Shown here piece after piece: positions 7,306 through 11,396 of a DNA stretch of 11,396 nucleotides. Where the stretch lies: the NCBI GenBank assembly GCA_020438915.1, contig JAGQTR010000104.1, positions 1 to 11,396 of the forward strand, written 5' to 3'. Positions within the stretch are counted from its first letter, which is position 1, and each line of letters opens with the position of its first letter. A model generated the notes under the pieces. It was given only the letters and a program-made list of their open reading frames with translations. It was not told the origin of the DNA and did no database searches. Both the position numbers and the translations under genes were made by a program. Source of the DNA: Mycobacterium sp. Lineage in GTDB: Bacteria; Actinomycetota; Actinomycetes; Mycobacteriales; Mycobacteriaceae.

Positions 7306-8489
7306 GCAGCGGCTGGACGAACCCTGGCGACATTGTCGCCAGGGTGAGGCGCCGGTGGGACGACGGCTCGCTGTTGCGCGCGCACGCCAACGGTGAAGCC
7401 TTCGATCCGATCGACGTGCCGCTGCGTGGTCCCAAACCGTCGCAGGTCGGTGATGACGTTGCCGCCGCCAAAGACTGGGTCGCCGCGCTCGATGCGGGCC
7501 GCCGCAACGACACCCGATACACCATGCAGTGGCAGTCGATCGGAGGCAGACAGATCGGCCGCAATCGGCTACCCGTCCGCGCGGTGGTGTCATCGGCCGA
7601 ACAGGCCTGGGCGTTGCTGGGAGTGACGAACACGGTACGCCGTTTCGACGAGCTCCTGGCTCTCGCGCACGGGCTACCGCAGGTTCGGCAGTGGGTCATC
7701 GAGCACCCGCTGCGCGCGCTCGAACTCGCGGCCGAGATGCCCCAACTGATCGCTGCCTACTCCTGGCTCGACAGCCACCGTCACTCACACAGATACCTCC
7801 GCGAGATCAGTGCGCCCGGCGTCGACACCAAGTTCGCCGAAAGGCACCGAACCGTGCTGGCGGCAATGCTCGGGGTGCCGGCGACCGCCGGGGGATTCCT
7901 TGCCGGCCTTGGCCTTAGGTCTAAGCCTGGTTTGGTCCGGCTGCGGCCCGCATCGTCGCTGGGCCTGCCTGCTCCACTGACGGAACTGGCGGCGCGATCC
8001 GAAGAGCTGGCAGAACTCAGCATCGTTCCGAGGACGGCCGTTATCGTCGAGAACGAGATCAGCTACCTGAGCGTCGATATCCCCGAGGGCGGCGTCGTGA
8101 TCTGGGGGAAAGGTTTCGACGTCGACAATGTCGGCAGGCTGAGCTGGCTGGCCGACGCCGACGTTCATTACTGGGGAGACATCGACACCCACGGCTTCGC
8201 CATCCTCGACCGTTTGCGTGCGTGGCTGCCGCGGGCACGCTCGGTCCTGATGGACCGTGAGACGCTGCTGACCCATCGCGAGCGCTGGGTGAGCGAAGAC
8301 CGTCCCACCACGTCGGCCCTCACCCGACTGACGCCTGATGAGCACGACCTCTACGTCGAACTGGTAGAGGACGGGTTGGGTGAACGGGTGCGCCTTGAAC
8401 AAGAGCGAATCGACTGGCCCTGGGTTGAGCAACGGCTGCTGGTGGCCGGCTGCAGTTACCGGGGCAGGGAAGCCGGCTCTGGATGGTGA
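7302..8489 (+). CDS. jetD: Wadjet nuclease JetD (DUF3322 + DUF2220, TOPRIM domain)
   Basis: JetD is the effector of Wadjet, a topoisomerase VI-A-like nuclease that cleaves the circular DNA trapped by JetABC. The N-terminal half (about residues 8-180) fits DUF3322. The C-terminal half (about 200-385) fits DUF2220 and holds a TOPRIM-type metal site: the acidic strand VIVENE (247-252, with E250) and YWGDIDTHGF (290-299), where D293 and D295 supply the DxD-like pair. The nuclease motifs therefore look intact. The start is a GTG overlapping the jetC TGA by four bases (GTGA), which gives 395 aa, the usual family size; the open frame upstream of it lies inside jetC. No good Shine-Dalgarno is seen, so translation is probably coupled to jetC. 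It ends ten bases from the convergent small gene. Confidence 0.93.
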   Translation: MSSGWTNPGDIVARVRRRWDDGSLLRAHANGEAFDPIDVPLRGPKPSQVGDDVAAAKDWVAALDAGRRNDTRYTMQWQSIGGRQIGRNRLPVRAVVSSAEQAWALLGVTNTVRRFDELLALAHGLPQVRQWVIEHPLRALELAAEMPQLIAAYSWLDSHRHSHRYLREISAPGVDTKFAERHRTVLAAMLGVPATAGGFLAGLGLRSKPGLVRLRPASSLGLPAPLTELAARSEELAELSIVPRTAVIVENEISYLSVDIPEGGVVIWGKGFDVDNVGRLSWLADADVHYWGDIDTHGFAILDRLRAWLPRARSVLMDRETLLTHRERWVSEDRPTTSALTRLTPDEHDLYVELVEDGLGERVRLEQERIDWPWVEQRLLVAGCSYRGREAGSGW

Positions 8490-8499
8490 AAACGTCGGG

Positions 8500-8643
8500 T
8501 CAGTGATGCGCTTCCTCATGCCGCTCTGCGATCGCGAGCAGTTCAGCGCGCACCGTCGCCGCGGGCAGCGCGTTGATCCGCGCATACATGCGCCGCCGAT
8601 TCCTGGCGCGCTTGAAGTCTGTTCGGAACTGTGTGAACGACAT
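8500..8643 (-). CDS. Small basic hypothetical protein, 47 aa
   Basis: I do not recognise a named family. The protein starts MSFTQFRTDF, continues with an Arg-rich helix (KRARNRRRMYARI), a turn (NALPAA) and a second amphipathic helix (VRAELLAIAERHE), and ends EEAHH. It has no membrane segment or signal peptide. The start at 8643 is well supported: on the minus strand GGGAG (8652-8656) lies eight bases and AGG (8648-8650) four bases upstream. The open frame continues 26 codons further upstream, but that extension is Pro/Arg-rich and carries the ribosome binding site, so I leave it out. Two predicted helices with many basic residues would suit nucleic-acid or protein binding, but that is a guess. 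The gene converges on jetD with a 10-bp gap and no visible terminator between them. Confidence 0.65.
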   Translation of the reverse strand: MSFTQFRTDFKRARNRRRMYARINALPAATVRAELLAIAERHEEAHH

Positions 8644-8647
8644 TTTT

Positions 8648-8656
8648 CCTACTCCC
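8648..8656 (-). promoter_or_regulatory. Ribosome binding site of the 47-aa gene
   Basis: Read on the minus strand this is GGGAGTAGG, purine-rich and well placed before the ATG at 8641-8643. It decides the start of the small gene against the longer open frame that reads through it. Confidence 0.65.
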
Positions 8657-8754
8657 TGCTCGACCCCGGATTCCGGGGCGTGTTTGCTGTGACGTTCGCG
8701 GCGCCGAGGATCGCCCGGCAAGCGCTACGCCTAGATGGTCCTTGCTTGTTCGGA

Positions 8755-8769
8755 CTAAATCAACTTTAG
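8755..8769. promoter_or_regulatory. Palindrome CTAAA-N5-TTTAG, possible operator
   Basis: Two perfect 5-bp arms (8755-8759 and 8765-8769) are separated by TCAAC. It lies about 110 bp upstream of the ATG of the 47-aa gene in a locally AT-richer stretch, so it could be a regulator site. On the minus strand TTGATT, a -35-like hexamer, lies within it, with a weak -10-like GACCAT 17 bases on. Short palindromes arise by chance, so this is tentative. Confidence 0.25.
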
Positions 8770-8857
8770 CGAAGGTGAGTTTGCATACATGCCGAGGTAA
8801 GGCCAGGTGAATGCCGCAATCGTGAATACGAGTGACTGGCTGGAGTGATCTTGTTCG

Positions 8858-8891
8858 GGTTTCCGGGGCGCCAGGCCGAGCGCCTGAAACC
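8858..8891. terminator. Possible stem-loop terminator of the GGDEF gene
   Basis: Outer arms GGTTTC (8858-8863) and GAAACC (8886-8891) and inner arms GGCGC and GCGCC can pair, with a small asymmetric internal loop (CGG against T) and an eight-base apical loop. It sits about 77 bp beyond the stop of the minus-strand diguanylate cyclase gene and could end that transcript. Neither strand shows a T tract after it, so the role is uncertain. Confidence 0.35.
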
Positions 8892-8967
8892 GGTTCGTTC
8901 GAGTTTGCTGTGTGGTGTGGGTCACTGCACGAGCGGGCTTGGAGTCACCGCCCGGGTGGACCTTGGC

Positions 8968-10086
8968 TCAGTCCGGGGCTTCCGAAGCTGACTTTGCTCG
9001 CTTGTCGACGTACATCAGCTCGTCGGCCCGGGTGATCAGATCGTCCAACGTGCTGTAGTCGGACGGCGGGGCGTGTACGACGCCGATGCTGGCCGCGAGG
9101 CGGTACGGGCGGTCGGATGTTTCGTTGAATCGGCGGATGGCTTCGGTAAGCCGGGATTTTAGAGCGGCCGGGTCATCGCCGGACTCGATGATCAACACGG
9201 CGAACTCGTCGCCCCCCAGACGGCCGAGGATGTCGCACGGCCGCACCGCGGACCGCAGCGCCGCGGCGACATCTTTGATCAGGGCATCGCCGGCATCGTG
9301 GCCGTCGGTGTCATTGACGCGCTTGAGGCCGTCGACATCGACGAACGCCAGCAGGCAGCTATGGCCATGGCTGCGTCCGCCGTCCAGCGCCGACCCGGCG
9401 AGCAGGTGAAAGCCGCGGCGATTGTTGAGCCCGGTCAGTTCGTCGGTCACCGACAGCCGCTCGATCTCCTCATTCGCCTGTTCCAGGGCAGTGGTGCGAT
9501 CACGCACCCGCTGCTCCAGCTCGGCGTAGACCCCGACGTTCTCCATGGCCACTGAGGTCGAATCGGCGAGGGCCTGAAGCAGCGAAACTTCCTGCGGGGA
9601 CGGCACACGCTCGTAGGCCCAGTAATTTCCGATAGCCCCGACCGGGTCGAGAGTGCGGATCGGCACCATCACCAGGCTCTTGACGAACGTGGGCCGATAG
9701 GCGGCTTGGGGCACCCGCACGTCGGCGTAGATATTCGGAATCACCGCCGCTTCACGGTTGAGCATCGCCCAACCGCTGATGCACACCTCCATGGGAAACC
9801 GGCTGCCTTTCCACAGCGGCGCGATCGCGTCCTCATCGACGTAGTAGCACTTCCCGTTGTCGCGCAGCACGAATGTGGCGCCGTCGCATCCGGTGAGCTC
9901 ACGCGCCGCGGTGCGCACGATGCGCTGGATATCGGGGAGGCTGCGAGCCAGCGACAGTTCCTGGACGGCCTGCAGTAGCCGCGCCATTCCACGGACGTAG
10001 TCGGACCCGGTGTCTGCGGTCTCCGTCGCCTCTGAGTGTGGCTTGGCCGGAGTGGTGGGAAGTGTTGATAGTTGCGGTGTGGTCAT
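8968..10086 (-). CDS. GAF-GGDEF diguanylate cyclase
   Basis: The protein is predicted to make cyclic di-GMP from two GTP in the cytoplasm, under control of a GAF sensor. After a Thr/Pro-rich N-terminus of about 30 residues comes a GAF domain (about 40-185, with FPMEVCISGW and YRPTFVKSLVMVPIR). A helical linker follows (about 186-212, ELEQRVRDRTTALEQANEEI). The GGDEF domain (about 213-362) has DELTGLNNRR (215-224), FVDVDGLK with metal-binding D250, and an intact GGDEF at 291-295. RPCD (282-285) lies five residues before it and matches the RxxD inhibitory I-site, so product feedback is likely. There is no EAL domain and no membrane segment. The length of 372 aa is ordinary. The ATG at 10086 has GGGGG (10092-10096) five bases upstream. 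It lies 98 bp downstream of, and in the same direction as, the DUF2236 gene. Confidence 0.95.
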   Translation of the reverse strand: MTTPQLSTLPTTPAKPHSEATETADTGSDYVRGMARLLQAVQELSLARSLPDIQRIVRTAARELTGCDGATFVLRDNGKCYYVDEDAIAPLWKGSRFPMEVCISGWAMLNREAAVIPNIYADVRVPQAAYRPTFVKSLVMVPIRTLDPVGAIGNYWAYERVPSPQEVSLLQALADSTSVAMENVGVYAELEQRVRDRTTALEQANEEIERLSVTDELTGLNNRRGFHLLAGSALDGGRSHGHSCLLAFVDVDGLKRVNDTDGHDAGDALIKDVAAALRSAVRPCDILGRLGGDEFAVLIIESGDDPAALKSRLTEAIRRFNETSDRPYRLAASIGVVHAPPSDYSTLDDLITRADELMYVDKRAKSASEAPD

Positions 10087-10184
10087 GCATACCCCCGGCG
10101 GTACGACTACCTGGTCTTGATAGTCCTTAGCTCACTGTACATCGACTGCAGCCGTGGCGATGAGAAATCTGACTGTAGGCAGCT

Positions 10185-11390
10185 TCATCCGGCCGCCGGG
10201 TGGCGCTGGCCCTGGGATGGAGCGGTATCCACCAAGTCGTGTGTCATGCCGTACCGCGCCCTTTGCTCGGTCATCACCCGGGAATGGTTGGCCAGCGCCC
10301 GCCTCGTGCGTAATCCATTGACGCCGGGCAGCACAGCGAGAATCCGATTGGCACCGGCTACCGCCGGGCTCAACAGGCCGGGCAGGTGCTTGAGGGCGGT
10401 GTCCGGGACGCCGAGCTTGGTGGCCGCCTCGTCGCCCAGAAATGCGCGAGTCAGTCCGTTCACCACCGACACAGCGTGCTGGTGCTTACGCTGGCCGCCC
10501 AGAGGCAGCAACTCGGCGATCTCAACAGCGAGGTAGTCATGGGTCAGGGCGCGGACGAATTCGCGGTCGGCGTCGTCAGGGTCGGTGGCTGTTAACGCGT
10601 AAAGTTCCTCGATGCGGATATGGTCGGCCTCGATGGCGGGATTCAGCTCGGGGGCAACGCCGTTCAGCACTGCAATGTAGCGCCAGAAGTGGTAGATGTC
10701 GTCGAGTTCGTCGGCGGTGTAGCGCACACCCAGCTTGTGCATGGCCGCCAGTGCCACGTGGCCGAACTCTGCGATGGTGAACGCCATGAAGCTCTGTGCG
10801 ATCGGTACGCCCCACGCATCCTCGTCCCAGTCGCCGCTGGCCCACAGATGGCTGCGCACGAACGCGTGAATCATTCTCACCCGCAACGTAGTTGAAAAGC
10901 CGGCGCCGTCGCGGCGTAGACCGCCAGGCTTGAGGATCTCTTCGAGCCAGGAGCCCACTTCCAGCGACCGCATCGCGGCTTGGGATGTGTAGCGTCCGGT
11001 CAGCACCAAGGGCATGCCGGCAGCGGAGTTCATCGCACCAGCGGTCAGGGATGCCGCTGCGAGCACGATTCCGTAGGACGAAATGTGGCGGACCAGGTGT
11101 CCGGTTGCGCGGTCGAGGCGCTCGTGGTCCAACCAGGCCGGCTCCCGGTCCACCTCGTCGAACAGCGCCCGCAGCGAAGCGGGGGCGTCGGCGACCGTAT
11201 CGATCCCGTCGGTCAATGCGGCCCGGAACATCGCCATGCCGGCGCCGCGCGGCAGGCCGGCAAAATCTGCGACAACCGCATCGGCCAGTGGATCGCCGGT
11301 GTGGACTCCATCCACCCACTGCTGTCCGCGCTCACCGTAACGGCTTATGGCCAGATCGGCGTTGGGTACCGCTCTCGTTGTGATGTCCAT
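10185..11390 (-). CDS. Oxygenase MpaB / latex-clearing-protein family (DUF2236)
   Basis: This 401-aa protein fits the DUF2236 (MpaB/Lcp catalytic domain) family, haem-b proteins that include the rubber oxygenase Lcp; most members have no known substrate. The central motif RVRMIHAFVR (170-179) matches the family's Arg-x-x-His core, and H175 is the likely proximal haem ligand with R172 beside it. Other family-like stretches are VGSWLEEILKPGG (145-157), DWDEDAWGVPIAQSFMAFTI (187-206) and DDIYHFWRYIAVLNG (230-244). No signal peptide is seen, so it is probably cytoplasmic, unlike secreted Lcp. The physiological substrate cannot be told from sequence. The ATG at 11390 lies six bases from the window edge, so its ribosome binding site is not visible and a start further upstream cannot be excluded. 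The stop is 98 bp before the diguanylate cyclase gene; whether they share a transcript is open. Confidence 0.88.
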   Translation of the reverse strand: MDITTRAVPNADLAISRYGERGQQWVDGVHTGDPLADAVVADFAGLPRGAGMAMFRAALTDGIDTVADAPASLRALFDEVDREPAWLDHERLDRATGHLVRHISSYGIVLAAASLTAGAMNSAAGMPLVLTGRYTSQAAMRSLEVGSWLEEILKPGGLRRDGAGFSTTLRVRMIHAFVRSHLWASGDWDEDAWGVPIAQSFMAFTIAEFGHVALAAMHKLGVRYTADELDDIYHFWRYIAVLNGVAPELNPAIEADHIRIEELYALTATDPDDADREFVRALTHDYLAVEIAELLPLGGQRKHQHAVSVVNGLTRAFLGDEAATKLGVPDTALKHLPGLLSPAVAGANRILAVLPGVNGLRTRRALANHSRVMTEQRARYGMTHDLVDTAPSQGQRHPAAG

Positions 11391-11396
11391 GCATAC

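Larger units (their letters stand above)
8644..8967. other. Intergenic region between the small gene and the GGDEF gene
   Basis: These 324 bp hold the upstream region of the 47-aa gene and the downstream region of the diguanylate cyclase gene. Part of it (about 8730-8850) is less GC-rich than its neighbours. It contains the palindrome at 8755-8769 and the stem-loop at 8858-8891, listed separately. A short plus-strand open frame (from 8832) runs into the antisense of the GGDEF gene and has no family resemblance. No RNA gene was recognised. Confidence 0.6.

Noticed and set aside
1..8499. Genomic island inserted at the tRNA with a flanking direct repeat
   Set aside because: No second copy of the tRNA 3' end and no integrase gene were seen in the window, and an ordinary WS/DGAT gene lies between the tRNA and the defence operon. 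An island with its far end outside the window cannot be ruled out.
8644..8721. Upstream 26-codon extension of the small minus-strand gene
   Set aside because: It carries the strong ribosome binding site of the internal ATG and is Pro/Arg-rich without structure.
8832..9035. Plus-strand open frame of 67 codons in the intergenic region
   Set aside because: It starts at GTG, runs antisense into the GGDEF gene and has no recognisable domain.
10087..10184. Terminator or promoter between the DUF2236 and GGDEF genes
   Set aside because: Only weak hairpins and a lone TACAGT -10-like hexamer without a -35 were seen, not enough to list.

Overview
The window comes from a high-GC actinobacterium, most likely a member of the Mycobacteriaceae (Mycobacterium or Mycolicibacterium). 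The pointers are a wax-ester-synthase/diacylglycerol-acyltransferase (WS/DGAT) gene, an MpaB/DUF2236-type oxygenase gene, GTG starts, a promoter layout that fits leaderless transcription, and a tRNA without an encoded CCA end. Species cannot be read from the sequence alone.

Layout. Bases 1-33 are the 3' part of a tRNA gene, probably initiator tRNA-Met, followed by a perfect 17-bp terminator hairpin and a 16-bp tandem duplication. A WS/DGAT gene lies on the minus strand (131-1645). It is divergent, across a roughly 250-bp intergenic region, from a four-gene plus-strand operon (1897-8489) in which every junction overlaps. This operon is a complete Wadjet (JetABCD, known in Mycobacterium smegmatis as EptABCD) anti-plasmid system of type I organisation: JetA (DUF3375), JetB (DUF4194), JetC (SMC/MukB-like ATPase) and JetD (DUF3322 + DUF2220, TOPRIM nuclease). 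A small basic 47-aa gene converges on jetD with only 10 bp between the stops. After a 324-bp intergenic stretch come two more minus-strand genes: a GAF-GGDEF diguanylate cyclase (8968-10086) and an MpaB/Lcp-like DUF2236 protein (10185-11390).

How the genes work together. JetA, JetB and JetC are expected to form a MukBEF-like loop-extruding condensin that senses small closed-circular DNA, and JetD is expected to cut it. Motifs required for ATP binding, ATP hydrolysis and the nuclease are all visible, so the system looks intact. The flanking genes (lipid acyltransferase, c-di-GMP synthesis, haem oxygenase-like protein) are ordinary mycobacterial genes with no evident link to the defence operon. 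No integrase, transposase or CRISPR array was seen. The defence system is a known one; the less usual points are the likely leaderless GTG start of jetA, a variant catalytic motif in the WS/DGAT, and an uncharacterised small protein with a palindrome upstream.
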